Of a DNA stretch of 64,000 nt, positions 7,110 to 18,054 are shown one piece after another; positions within the stretch are counted from its first letter, which is position 1; every line of letters begins with the position of its first letter. This DNA comes from Bifidobacterium platyrrhinorum (GTDB lineage Bacteria > Actinomycetota > Actinomycetes > Actinomycetales > Bifidobacteriaceae), in NCBI RefSeq assembly GCF_010667645.1, contig NZ_WHZV01000006.1:62001-126000 (forward strand). Direction: 5' to 3'. A program made the translations under genes and the position numbers. The notes under the pieces are model-generated. The model was not told the origin of the DNA and searched no databases. It was given only the letters and a program-made list of their open reading frames with translations.

Positions 7110-7637
7110 TCAGGCCGCGACCGGGACCTTGGATTCTTGGTAGGCCTTGACGGCGGCGACGGCCTGCTCGACGACCTCGTCGATGGTGCCGTCGACCGGG
7201 ACGACCACGCCGTTCTCGTCGGGCTCGAGCGGCTGCAGGTCGGCGAACTGGCTGGCGAGCAGCGACGGCGGCATGAAGTGGTCCTTGCGGGCGGACAGAC
7301 GGCTGTAGATGAGCTCCTCGGAACCGGCCAGATGCACGAAGAACACGTCCACGTTCTCGCTGAGCAGGTCGCGGTAGGCGCGCTTCAGGGCGGAGCTGGA
7401 GACGACGGTGTTCTGGTCGAGCGCCTCGCGGGCGACCATCCACGTGTTGATGACGCGCAGCCAGGGCCAGCGGTCCTCGTCGGTCAGCGGGTGGCCGGCG
7501 CTCATCTTGTCGATGTTGGCCTGCGGGTGGAAGTCATCGCCCTCGGCCATGGTGTAGCCCAGACGGTCGCGGATCGCCTCCGCCACGGTGGACTTGCCGC
7601 ATCCGGCGACGCCCATGACGACAACATGAATGCTCAT
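7110..7637 (-). CDS. gntK: Gluconokinase
   Basis: Phosphorylates gluconate with ATP to 6-phosphogluconate. 175 residues from ATG 7637, preceded by AAAGGAG; the open frame continues upstream to 7727 but crosses the operator region. Walker A is GVAGCGKST near residue 9, and the family-specific EGDDFHPQANIDKMSAGHPL and DEDRWPWL follow. It is the first gene of the gnt run and starts 197 bp from the divergent GntR regulator, with an inverted repeat in between. Confidence 0.93.
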   Translation of the reverse strand: MSIHVVVMGVAGCGKSTVAEAIRDRLGYTMAEGDDFHPQANIDKMSAGHPLTDEDRWPWLRVINTWMVAREALDQNTVVSSSALKRAYRDLLSENVDVFFVHLAGSEELIYSRLSARKDHFMPPSLLASQFADLQPLEPDENGVVVPVDGTIDEVVEQAVAAVKAYQESKVPVAA

Positions 7638-7692
7638 CGGTTTCTCCTTTGCAACTGCGATGTCGATGTCAACTACCTCGTTGATTTGTTGA

Positions 7693-7720
7693 GTATGACT
7701 ATATCCTGTCTTAGTCATAC
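7693..7720. promoter_or_regulatory. Probable GntR-family operator ahead of gntK
   Basis: The inverted repeat GTATGACTA (7693-7701) and TAGTCATAC (7712-7720) is perfect over 9 bp with a 10-nt spacer. Each arm contains TAGTCATAC, close to the TnGTnnnACnA core described for FadR-subfamily regulators. A third look-alike, TCGTATTACGG (7768-7778), lies just before a TATACT -10 element (7793-7798) for the regulator gene, suggesting autoregulation. Confidence 0.6.
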
Positions 7721-7834
7721 TTGTCAAATCAAAAGTAGTACCTTTAGAAGAATTCGCAGGACCATTGTCGTATTACGGACGATGTTTGCCGGTATACTGC
7801 GCATATCAGGCAGTGACGGACGAGGAGAAACGCC

Positions 7835-8635
7835 ATGAGCGACGGCATCAACGGAAGCGGGGCCACCGGCGACGCGACGCCCGCCACGAACGCCGGGGCA
7901 TCCTCCATGACAGGCGCGACCGCGAGCGGCAACCGTATCACGGATACGCCCAGCGGACTGCTGCACCAGGCCATCACCGACGAACTCGCCGTCGACATCC
8001 TCGACGGGCGCTGGCCCGTCGGCGAACCGCTCACGCTCGAGGACATCCAGGAGCGCTTCTCCACCTCCCGCACCGTGGCGCGCGAGGTCGCGAAATACTT
8101 GGAATCGATGTGCGCCGTGACCGTGCGCCGCCGCGTCGGCCTCGTGCCGCGGCCGGTCGGGGAGTGGTCGGCGCTCAACACGCAGGTCATCCGCTGGAAG
8201 CTCATGTCCAGCCGACGCAAGGAGCAGCTGCGCACGCTCACCGAACTGCGACTGGCCGTCGAACCGGCCGCCGCGGCGGCCGCCGCCCGCAACGCCACGA
8301 TGGAGGCGCGGGCGATGTTCCCCGTGATGGCGGCCGAACTGCGCAGGCACGGCGAGACCGGCGACCTCGACGATTTCCACGACCTCGACGTGCGCTTCCA
8401 CTCGTCGCTGCTGCTCAACAGCGGCAACGAGCTGTTCGCCGGCATGGCGGACATCATCGGCATCGTGCTCAGGGGCCGGGTCGAGCTGCACATGTACCCG
8501 CAGCGACCGAAGCCGGCCGCGCTCGACGCGCATGACGCCGTCGCCGAGGCGGTGTGGCGCGGCGACCCGGACGGCGCGCGCGAGGCGATGCACGCCATCG
8601 TCGACGAGGTCGCCGAATCGCTCGAACTGACGTGA
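7835..8635 (+). CDS. GntR-family (FadR/FCD type) transcriptional regulator of gluconate genes
   Basis: 266 residues. After a ~45-residue Ala/Gly/Thr-rich N-terminal extension comes a winged helix-turn-helix (LTLEDIQERFSTSRTVAREV, about residues 69-88). A C-terminal all-helical FCD ligand domain follows, with DLDDFHDLDVRFHSSLL and a late HDAVAEAVWRGD segment that would supply metal- or ligand-binding His residues. Divergent from gntK-gntP-gnd, so probably a repressor released by gluconate or 6-phosphogluconate. That effector is inferred from context. The disordered N-terminal tail is unusual for the family. Confidence 0.85.
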   Translation: MSDGINGSGATGDATPATNAGASSMTGATASGNRITDTPSGLLHQAITDELAVDILDGRWPVGEPLTLEDIQERFSTSRTVAREVAKYLESMCAVTVRRRVGLVPRPVGEWSALNTQVIRWKLMSSRRKEQLRTLTELRLAVEPAAAAAAARNATMEARAMFPVMAAELRRHGETGDLDDFHDLDVRFHSSLLLNSGNELFAGMADIIGIVLRGRVELHMYPQRPKPAALDAHDAVAEAVWRGDPDGAREAMHAIVDEVAESLELT

Positions 8636-8749
8636 TGGCGCCGCGGCAACGGCGCGACCGCTGGTGTGGTCGCGGTGCGACCGCCCCGCGACCTCCCGCG
8701 ACCGCATTGGACATACCGTCCACCTGATGGTGAATCTCGCCCCCACCCC

Positions 8750-8779
8750 TTGAGCGTTTCCATGATTCGCACCTACAAT
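8750..8779 (+). promoter_or_regulatory. Probable gdhA promoter
   Basis: TTGAGC (8750-8755) and TACAAT (8774-8779) with an 18-bp spacer lie about 45 bp upstream of the gdhA start codon. The TACAAT box matches the one at 3493. Confidence 0.55.
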
Positions 8780-8795
8780 CGGAAACGTCTATTGA

Positions 8796-10169
<1,374 letters not shown>

Positions 10170-10265
10170 CGGTCCGACCGGATAACCATCCGCCTGCCTG
10201 ACCGAACGGGTCGGATCATCAAGCCGGCCGTTCGGCTGTCGGCCAAGCGGATCATCCGACCAGTG

Positions 10266-10293
10266 GGCTGATGGCCTATACGGGCCATCAGCC
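10266..10293 (+). terminator. Hairpin after gdhA
   Basis: Perfect 11-bp stem GGCTGATGGCC/GGCCATCAGCC around a 6-nt loop, about 100 nt after the gdhA stop. It has no T-run, so termination is inferred from position and stem strength. Confidence 0.45.
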
Positions 10294-10306
10294 GGTACAG
10301 GCACAC

Positions 10307-10367
10307 GCGTGGAGCCGGGGTTTCGTAATCCAGCGATCCTTTGGATTACGAAACCCCGGCTCCACGC
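10307..10367. repeat. 26-bp perfect inverted repeat between convergent gdhA and lacZ
   Basis: The arms 10307-10332 and 10342-10367 are perfectly complementary around a 9-nt loop. The arm core CCGGGGTTTCGTA resembles the GGGGTTTTCGTA core of the 63-bp repeat family next to it, so it is probably a hairpin derivative of that family. It should also act as a bidirectional terminator. Confidence 0.75.
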
Positions 10368-10373
10368 ATATCG

Positions 10374-10609
10374 ACCGGAAAGAACGTATCCGACACCGCC
10401 CGCAGCATACGAAAACTCCGGGCACTCCGGAGAGAACCGGAGAGAACGTACTCGACCACCAGTCCCGGCATACGAAAACCACGGCTACCCCGGCAAGAAC
10501 CGGAGAGAACGTACTCAACCACCAGTCCCGGCATACGAAAACCACGGCTACCCGACGGCAAACCGGAGGGAACGTACGCCGACCTGACATCAACGTACGT
10601 TCCCTCCGG
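10374..10609 (+). repeat. Array A of a dispersed 63-bp repeat family
   Basis: Tandem units begin at 10374 (62 nt), 10436 (63 nt) and 10499 (63 nt); a terminal partial unit starts at 10562. Each unit has CCGGAGAGAACGTACTC at its start and GCATACGAAAACCACGG about 17 nt later. The last unit is folded into a perfect 16-bp hairpin (10563-10578 with 10594-10609). A related array in opposite orientation lies at 48577-48775. No open frame spans the units, and spacers of variable sequence are absent, so it is not a CRISPR. Confidence 0.8.
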
Positions 10610-10712
10610 CTTCAGAAAACCAGGAACCCCATCATGGGGCCCGCTCCGGAAGGGGTGTCCCGGTTCCGGAGGCAACCGACCACCATCGTCAACCAATGGG
10701 CAGTCCCGGTAC

Positions 10713-10779
10713 GGTTCCTCCGGCTCCCCGGTTCCTCCGACCCCCCGGTTCCTCCGGTTCCACCGGCTCCTCCGGCCCC
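10713..10779. repeat. Short tandem repeat of 17-18 bp
   Basis: GGTTCCTCCGG recurs at 10713, 10730 (one change) and 10747, followed by a degenerate fourth copy at 10765. It lies immediately downstream of the lacZ stop codon. Nothing else is seen in 10610-10788. Confidence 0.6.
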
Positions 10780-10788
10780 GTACACTCC

Positions 10789-13700
10789 TTACAGCAGCTC
10801 CAGGGTCACGTCGAGCTTGAGGGGGCGGTCGGCGGGCAACTGGAACTCGTCGTGCACCGGGGCGCCCCAGGTGTCGTCGCCGCCGACACCCATCTGGGCG
10901 GCGAGCAGACGCAGGTACGTGTTGCGGACCGGCGGCAGCTCGTCGGGGTGCATGGCCTCCTCGAGCATCAGCGAACTGTACGGCAGCAGACTCACCGCGA
11001 ACGGCGAGGCCTCGCCCGCCGCACCGGCACCCACACCAGCACCAGCACCCACACCCACACCGGCACCAGCCGAAGCACCGCAACCACGCACGTCTCCCGC
11101 CGAAACCCGCATGCCGTGCCCGTACTCGTCGGTGATCTCCGCCCAGCGCACGCCCTCATGGTTGCCGGTCTCCTGCGGCACGAGGTACGGCGCGAAATCC
11201 TCCCCGGCCGTGCGCGAGAACACGCCGAGCTTCGCGCCGTGCAGACGGTCGGCGTACGTCTCCTCAGGCCCCAGGCCGTAGAAACGCAGTCGGTCGTACC
11301 GCGCGGGCAGCTTCCATTCGAGTCCGAACGCGGGCAGCGTCGCCGCGCCGGCCTCGCCCGGGTATTCGACCGTCAGGTGCACGCGCAGCCGGTCGTCCAC
11401 GTCGTAGCGCACCGTGACCGGCGTGCGCGCGGCGTCGGCGAGTTCGTAGTCGTAGCGCGCGGTCAGACCGTGACCGTCGGCCGTGGTCTCCACCGACGTG
11501 CCGGTCACGCGCGCGTACCGGCCGGCCGCGAACCACTGCGCGCGGTCGAATCCGGAGCCGTTGCCGCGGTCGTTGTCGACGAGCGCGCGGAACGTCGTGA
11601 GGTTCGGCCGGCGGATGACCATCTCGCGCCCGTCGCGGCGGAACGACACGATGCCGCCCTGCGACTTCGACAGGATGATCTCGTCATGATCGTTGTGGAT
11701 GCCGGCATTGAAGCCGTCGGCGGCGACGGTCGCGCGAGGCGCGGCCTTGCCGTACGCGGCGTCGCGGCCGCAACGGCACGCATCACCGGCGTCGCCGGCC
11801 CCCGCACCGTCCACGGACACGACGGCCGTGTGCTGTCCGAACGTGAGCTCGTACCCGGCCGGCGCCCAGTCGGCGGGCGCGGCGAGCCGCTGGTCGACCT
11901 CGTACGTGACCTCGTAGCGTCCGCCGGCCGCGCACCCGCAGCCGCAACCACCAGCACCAGCCCCGGCCACGTCCACCAGATCGGTGATCGCCGGGAATCC
12001 GACCGCCTCGCGGCGGGTCTCGCCGGCGGGCACGTCGAAGCGGTAGTCGGCGTGCCAGCGTTCGACGCCGTCGACGAGCACGCGCGCGGTGAACACGTAG
12101 TCCCCGGTCGACACGAACAGGTTGTCGTTCGTGATCGTCACGCCGTGCGCGTCCGGCACGAGCCTGACGTTCGCGTAGCACTGCTTGACCTCGGCGGCCT
12201 TGGGGGAGGGGGTGCGGTCGGCGAACACGATGCCGTCGCCGCTGAATTCGTAGTCGCTCGGACGGTCGTCGAAGTCGCCGCCGTAGGCGAGGCGCTCGGT
12301 GCCGTCGGGCAGGCGCTGGACGAGCGCCTGGTCGACGAAGTCCCAGATGAACCCGCCCTGGTACTTCGGGTGCTTCTCGAGCGCCGTGTACAGGTGCAGG
12401 CCGCCGGTGGAGTTGCCCATCGAATGCGAGTATTCACAGGAGATGTACGGCTTGGCGTCGTCGCCGAGGTACAGTTCCTCGATTTCGGCGGGCTTGGCGT
12501 ACATGCGGCTCATCACGTCGGACACGTCGTTGAATTCCTGCTGCCAGAACACGCCCTCGTAGTGGACCGGGCGATGCGGGTCGTTCGCGTGCACGAAATC
12601 ATGCATGGAACGGAACACGTCGCCGCCGTAGGATTCGTTGCCGAGCGACCAGATCACGACGCTCGGGTGGTTGTAGTCGCGGCGCATCATGCTGCGCGTG
12701 CGGTCCACGCATGCCTCGCGCCATTCGTCGCGGCTCGCGGGCACGGCGGTGTCGGCCGTGACCACGTCGCCGGGGTCGCTCCAGCTGCCGTGCGTCTCGA
12801 GGTTCGTCTCGTCGATCACGTAGATGCCGTATTCGTCGCACAGTTCGTACCAGCGGCTCTCATTCGGGTAGTGCGAGGTGCGCACGGCGTTGATGTTGTG
12901 GCGTTTGAAGAAGCGGATGTCGTCGATCATGTCCGATTCGGGCACGGTGCGTCCGGTGCGCGCGTCGAATTCGTGGCGGTTGACGCCCTTGAACACGATG
13001 CGCTTGCCGTTGAGCTTCATCAGTCCGTCCTCGATGGCGAAACGACGGAAGCCGATGCGTTGCGGCACGGCCTCGACGAGCGTGCCGGCGGCGTCCGCGA
13101 CGACGAGTTCCAGCGTGTAGAGGGCCGGATCCTCGGCGCTCCACGGATTCACCTGGCCGACGTCCGCCCGCCACGTGACCGCGTCGCCGCCCGCCACGGC
13201 GGCGGTCACGTCGGCGGCGGTCCTGGTCTCGCCCCACACGACCGTGCCGTTCGCGTCACGCAGCGCGAGGTCGACGGTCACGCCGGCCGATGTCGCGCCG
13301 TCAAGACCGTCGATCGTCGCGGCGACGGCGAGCGTGCCTTCGCCGGTCGCGGCGTCATAGTCGGCGTCGACCTTGAGGTTCGCGACGTGGACGGCCGGAT
13401 GCGCGGCGAGTTCGACACTGCGGAAGATGCCGTGCAGACGCCAGAAGTCCTGGTCCTCGAGCCAGCTGGCGGAGGAGTATTCGAAGCAGGCGACGGCGAG
13501 CGTGTTCGCGCCCTCGCGGATCGCGGCCGTCACGTCGAACTCGCTGGGGGTGAAGGAGTCCTCGGCATAGCCGACGAACGTGCCGTTGAGCCATACGGCG
13601 ATCGCGGTGGCGGCGCCGTGGAAGGTGAGGGTGACGGTGCGGCCCTCGCGGATCGCGGCCGCGGTCTTCGGCGCGGGCGTGAACGTGCGGCGGTAGAGCG

Positions 13701-14103
13701 CCACGTGGTTGTGTTCGGGGATGCCGGGCGCGACCGGGGACTCGTGGCCGGACCACGGGTACTGCACGTTGACGTACTGGTGCTTGAGGAAGCCCTTGAC
13801 CTCGAGCGCGGAGGGCACGTCGATCTCGTCATAGCCGGAATCGTCGTGGTCGGGACTGGCGAAGACGGCGTCGGCGAGCGCGTCCGTGCCGTAGTCGGCG
13901 AGGTCCGCCATCGTCACGCGCCAGGTGCCGTCGAGGCTCTGTCGCAGATCGGATGCCTCGTGCGCCGCCGGAATATGGTCGTAGTAGCGGTGGCTGGAGT
14001 GCGCGGGGAGCCGGTTGACGGCGAACACGCGCGGGTCGGTGAGCCATGCGGGGGAGAAGCGTTCGGCGATGGTCCGGGATTCGGTTCCGGTGGGACTGGT
14101 CAT
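10789..14103 (-). CDS. lacZ: Beta-galactosidase, GH2 (LacZ type)
   Basis: Hydrolyses lactose and related galactosides, cytoplasmic (no signal peptide). 1104 residues from ATG 14103 (AAGGAA upstream); family members are about 1020-1050. The acid/base Glu is in WSLGNES (E490) and the nucleophile in SCEYSHSMGN (E557). Sugar-binding, beta-sandwich and C-terminal LacZ domains are all present. Odd features are three Gly/Ala-rich insertions with Cys: around 719 (GGCGCGCAAGG), 776 (DACRCGRD) and 1006-1026 (RGCG followed by a Gly-Ala-Val run). These explain the extra length. Divergent from a GPH permease with LacI-like operators between, so this is a lactose unit. Confidence 0.95.
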   Translation of the reverse strand: MTSPTGTESRTIAERFSPAWLTDPRVFAVNRLPAHSSHRYYDHIPAAHEASDLRQSLDGTWRVTMADLADYGTDALADAVFASPDHDDSGYDEIDVPSALEVKGFLKHQYVNVQYPWSGHESPVAPGIPEHNHVALYRRTFTPAPKTAAAIREGRTVTLTFHGAATAIAVWLNGTFVGYAEDSFTPSEFDVTAAIREGANTLAVACFEYSSASWLEDQDFWRLHGIFRSVELAAHPAVHVANLKVDADYDAATGEGTLAVAATIDGLDGATSAGVTVDLALRDANGTVVWGETRTAADVTAAVAGGDAVTWRADVGQVNPWSAEDPALYTLELVVADAAGTLVEAVPQRIGFRRFAIEDGLMKLNGKRIVFKGVNRHEFDARTGRTVPESDMIDDIRFFKRHNINAVRTSHYPNESRWYELCDEYGIYVIDETNLETHGSWSDPGDVVTADTAVPASRDEWREACVDRTRSMMRRDYNHPSVVIWSLGNESYGGDVFRSMHDFVHANDPHRPVHYEGVFWQQEFNDVSDVMSRMYAKPAEIEELYLGDDAKPYISCEYSHSMGNSTGGLHLYTALEKHPKYQGGFIWDFVDQALVQRLPDGTERLAYGGDFDDRPSDYEFSGDGIVFADRTPSPKAAEVKQCYANVRLVPDAHGVTITNDNLFVSTGDYVFTARVLVDGVERWHADYRFDVPAGETRREAVGFPAITDLVDVAGAGAGGCGCGCAAGGRYEVTYEVDQRLAAPADWAPAGYELTFGQHTAVVSVDGAGAGDAGDACRCGRDAAYGKAAPRATVAADGFNAGIHNDHDEIILSKSQGGIVSFRRDGREMVIRRPNLTTFRALVDNDRGNGSGFDRAQWFAAGRYARVTGTSVETTADGHGLTARYDYELADAARTPVTVRYDVDDRLRVHLTVEYPGEAGAATLPAFGLEWKLPARYDRLRFYGLGPEETYADRLHGAKLGVFSRTAGEDFAPYLVPQETGNHEGVRWAEITDEYGHGMRVSAGDVRGCGASAGAGVGVGAGAGVGAGAAGEASPFAVSLLPYSSLMLEEAMHPDELPPVRNTYLRLLAAQMGVGGDDTWGAPVHDEFQLPADRPLKLDVTLELL

Positions 14104-14169
14104 AGTCGTTGCCTGTTCCTTCCTTCCCGGTTTCCGCCACGGCTCCGTGGGTTCCACACGGGAATAAAT

Positions 14170-14182
14170 CATTTACTAAATG
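14170..14182. promoter_or_regulatory. Probable LacI-type operator ahead of lacZ
   Basis: Perfect 13-bp palindrome CATTTACTAAATG, containing the half-site TTAGTAAA (minus strand) shared with the operators at 14360 and 16157. It lies 67 bp upstream of the lacZ start. Confidence 0.55.
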
Positions 14183-14359
14183 TAACAGACACCACTGCGT
14201 CCCTCAACCCGACATGCCCACGCGTTTTCGGTGATCACGGACGCATGGCACGCGACATGCCGAGCGTCCGGCACGCGGAGACCTCTTGAAAAACCCATGA
14301 AAATCGCTGTTCTCCCAACGAAATCTGCCGCCCCGCCTCACATCGTTCGGTAATTTATT

Positions 14360-14399
14360 TTAGTTACGATTTTACTTAATTCAAATAACGCGATACACT
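14360..14399 (+). promoter_or_regulatory. lacS promoter with LacI-type operator
   Basis: TTAGTTACGATTTTACTTAA (14360-14379) matches the operator upstream of the lacI gene at most positions. It overlaps a TTTACT -35-like box (14371-14376), 17 bp before TACACT (14394-14399). Binding here would block the permease promoter. Confidence 0.55.
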
Positions 14400-14458
14400 G
14401 ACGGCAACAAATCCGAACAACAGCGTTCGGATATGTTCACAGTCGAAAGAAGGTAACG

Positions 14459-16006
14459 GTGTCAACAACGACCGTCGAACCCGCACAGCCACAGCAGCCT
14501 TCGCCCGCACCGGCGACAGCAGGCCCCGCATCCCCAACACCGACCCCGAAGATCCACAAGGGCCGTCTTGCGGCCTACGCCTTCGGCAACTTCGGCCAGG
14601 CCCTCTTCTACAACGCCCTGAGCACCTATTTCGTGGTCTACGCGACCACCTCGTTGTTCGCCGGCGTCGACAAGGCCCTCGCCGCCCGGCTCATCGGCGT
14701 CATCACCACATTGGTGATGGTCATCCGCATCGCCGAGATCTTCATCGACCCGCTGCTCGGCAACCTGGTTGACAACACCACCACGCGGATCGGACGCTTC
14801 CGCCCATGGCAGTTCGTCGGCGGCACCGTCTCCGCCGTGCTGCTGCTCGTCATCTTCACCGGCATGTTCGGCCTGGTGAACGTGAACACCACCGCGTTCA
14901 TCGTCACCTTCGTCGTCGTGTTCATCGTGCTCGACGTGTTCTACTCGCTGCGCGACATCTCCTACTGGGGCATGATCCCGGCCATCTCCTCCGATTCGCA
15001 CGAACGCTCCGTCTACACCTCCGCCGGCACGCTGTTCGGTTCGCTCGGCTACAACGGCCTGACCATCGCCGTCATCCCGATCACCACGATGTTCGCCGCC
15101 GACCACACCACGCAGACGCAGGGCGGATGGACCGCGTTCGGCGTGATCTGCGCCCTCATCGGCGTCATCACCTGCTGGACCGTCGGATTCGGCGTCAAGG
15201 AGAAGGACAGTGCGCTGCGCCGCAAGGCCGAGGCGAACGGCAACCCGCTGCAGGCGTTCAGGGCGCTCGGCCGCAACGACCAGCTGCTGTGGACCGCCCT
15301 CGCGTACCTGTTCTACTCGTTCGCCAACGTGGCCACCGGCGGCGTGATGGTGTACCTGTTCAAGTACGTCGTGGCCCGCCCCGAACTGTTCTCGATCACC
15401 GGCATCATCCCGTTCGTGGCGGGCATCCTGCTCGCGCCGCTGTTCCCGGTGGTCACGCGCCGCATCCCGCGCAAGGCCGTGTTCCTCACCGGCGTCGCGA
15501 TGATGGGATGCGCCTACGTGCTGTTCATCATCGCGCCGACCAACATCGCGGTCGTCGTCACCGCGCTGGTCCTCTTCTACGCGCCGCAGACGCTCATCCA
15601 GATGACCGGCATCCTGTGCCTCGAGGATTCCGTCGAATACGGCCAGCTCAAGACCGGCAGGCGCAACGAGGCGGTGACGCTTTCCGTGCGACCGATGCTC
15701 GACAAGATCGCCGGCGCCCTGTCCAACGGATTCGTCGGGTTCGTGGCCGTCGCGGCCGGCATGATCGGCACGGCCACCGCCTCGGACATGACCCCCGCGA
15801 ACATCGCCACGTTCAAGGGGTTCGCGTTCTGGATGCCGCTCGTGTTCATCGTGATCAGCTTCCTCGTGTTCCTCTTCGGCGTGAAACTCAGCGAGCAGGC
15901 GCACGCCCGCATCGTGCGGCACCTCGAGGAGGATCTGGACGGCGACGGCGAACCCGTGTACGGCAAGGAGATCGCCCGCGCCGTACTGCTCGGCGAGGAC
16001 GCGTAG
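14459..16006 (+). CDS. lacS: GPH-family sugar permease, probable lactose transporter
   Basis: 515 residues starting with GTG 14459 (AAGAAGG just upstream). Twelve predicted spans. Typical glycoside-pentoside-hexuronide cation-symporter features include YAFGNFGQALFYNALSTYF, a DPLLGNLVDNTTTRIGRFRPW loop and, later, EYGQLKTGRRNEA. There is no C-terminal EIIA domain, unlike the streptococcal LacS. Placed between divergent lacZ and a LacI regulator, so lactose or a galactoside is the likely substrate. A 30-residue Pro/Thr/Ala-rich N-terminal tail precedes the first span. Confidence 0.88.
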   Translation: MSTTTVEPAQPQQPSPAPATAGPASPTPTPKIHKGRLAAYAFGNFGQALFYNALSTYFVVYATTSLFAGVDKALAARLIGVITTLVMVIRIAEIFIDPLLGNLVDNTTTRIGRFRPWQFVGGTVSAVLLLVIFTGMFGLVNVNTTAFIVTFVVVFIVLDVFYSLRDISYWGMIPAISSDSHERSVYTSAGTLFGSLGYNGLTIAVIPITTMFAADHTTQTQGGWTAFGVICALIGVITCWTVGFGVKEKDSALRRKAEANGNPLQAFRALGRNDQLLWTALAYLFYSFANVATGGVMVYLFKYVVARPELFSITGIIPFVAGILLAPLFPVVTRRIPRKAVFLTGVAMMGCAYVLFIIAPTNIAVVVTALVLFYAPQTLIQMTGILCLEDSVEYGQLKTGRRNEAVTLSVRPMLDKIAGALSNGFVGFVAVAAGMIGTATASDMTPANIATFKGFAFWMPLVFIVISFLVFLFGVKLSEQAHARIVRHLEEDLDGDGEPVYGKEIARAVLLGEDA

Positions 16007-16016
16007 GAGACGCATA

Positions 16017-16104
16017 GGAGGCCGCCGGCGGCCTCCATCGCCGGTCGGGCCATGCCTGCGGGCCGTACGGCGGCACGGCAGCCGCACGGCCCGCAGGCAT
16101 GGCC
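16017..16104 (+). terminator. Two strong hairpins after lacS
   Basis: GGAGGCCGCCGGCGGCCTCC (16017-16036) is a perfect 20-bp palindrome. It is followed by a perfect 19-bp stem (16048-16066 with 16086-16104, loop 19 nt). Both lie in the gap before the LacI-type gene and should end lacS transcription. Confidence 0.65.
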
Positions 16105-16156
16105 GCCGCGACCCGGCATCACGCCTCCACGCGACGTGTGCGATAGGATGGAACGT

Positions 16157-17290
<1,134 letters not shown>

Positions 17291-17321
17291 TCCCCGTTCC
17301 TCACCGCTTCCTCACCGTTCC

Positions 17322-18050
17322 TCACCGCCAGCCGGCGAGGAACGATCCGGCCTTGGCCCGCTCGTCGCGGTAGGCCTTGCCGAACTCATCAATCAGGCCA
17401 TGGAACTCCTGAAGTTGCGCGACGTCAAGTCCGGAGGCGAGCACGGCCGGAGCGAACGCCTTGTGGAACGCCGGGTAGCCGGCGGGCACGGCGAATCCGA
17501 GGAAGGCGAACAGGCGCCGGGCGTAGGTGTCGGCGACGAACGTGCGCCGGGAGAACACGTACAGCATGAGGTCGTCGGCGGTCTCGCCGCCGACGCCGAA
17601 CAGCGACAGCAGCTCGGCGCGCAGCGCGTCGTCCGGCACGTCGGCGACGCCGGCCGGATCGGCCCCGCACCGATCGATGTACCAGCGGCTCAGCGAGCGC
17701 AGCGCACGCGCCTTGTTCCGGTAGAAGCCGGACGGCCGGATGAGGTCCTCCAGCGCCGGCGAATTCGTCGCCGCCCCGGATGGGGAAGCCGATTCCGAAT
17801 CCGCCGCAATCGGACCCGTCGCCGCGATGGCATGCGGCTCCAGCATGCCCGCCGCCTTGAGCGCGGCCAGCGAACGGTCGACGTTGCCCCACGCGGTGTT
17901 CTGCGTGAGCACCGCGCCCACCATGATCTCGAACAGCGTCTCCGCCGGCCACCAGTCCGTGGGACCCAGTTCCCGCTCCATCACCGCGTACAGCCGCTCG
18001 ATGAAACCGGAATCAGGCGTTCCGGCATCGTTCATTCCTCCTGATTCCAT
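17322..18050 (-). CDS. HhH-GPD superfamily DNA glycosylase, endonuclease III-like without iron-sulfur site
   Basis: 242 residues from ATG 18050, 5 nt after the stop of the ATPase gene, with GGAG 10-13 nt upstream; ATG 18035 is an alternative. ETLFEIMVGAVLTQNTAWGNV is the classic N-terminal motif. The helix-hairpin-helix reads LLSLFGVGGETADDLML, and the catalytic-Asp strand is FVADTYARRLF. Endonuclease III has a Lys where this protein has the Glu of GGETAD, which would favour a monofunctional glycosylase. The C-terminal four-Cys cluster is absent. It most resembles 3-methyladenine glycosylases of the MagIII type; the substrate is inferred. An Ala/Ser-rich insertion sits around residues 83-102. 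Confidence 0.8.
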   Translation of the reverse strand: MESGGMNDAGTPDSGFIERLYAVMERELGPTDWWPAETLFEIMVGAVLTQNTAWGNVDRSLAALKAAGMLEPHAIAATGPIAADSESASPSGAATNSPALEDLIRPSGFYRNKARALRSLSRWYIDRCGADPAGVADVPDDALRAELLSLFGVGGETADDLMLYVFSRRTFVADTYARRLFAFLGFAVPAGYPAFHKAFAPAVLASGLDVAQLQEFHGLIDEFGKAYRDERAKAGSFLAGWR

Positions 18051-18054
18051 CAGG

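Noticed and set aside
10374-10609. CRISPR array
   Set aside because: The units are contiguous 63-bp near-identical repeats with no unique spacers, and no cas genes are nearby.
10271-11281. 336-residue plus-strand frame across the repeat array and into lacZ
   Set aside because: It is made of repeat units and antisense lacZ sequence and has no ribosome site.
12878-13756. Possible genes antisense to lacZ
   Set aside because: Composition typical of the complementary strand of a GC-rich gene; no start signals or family motifs.
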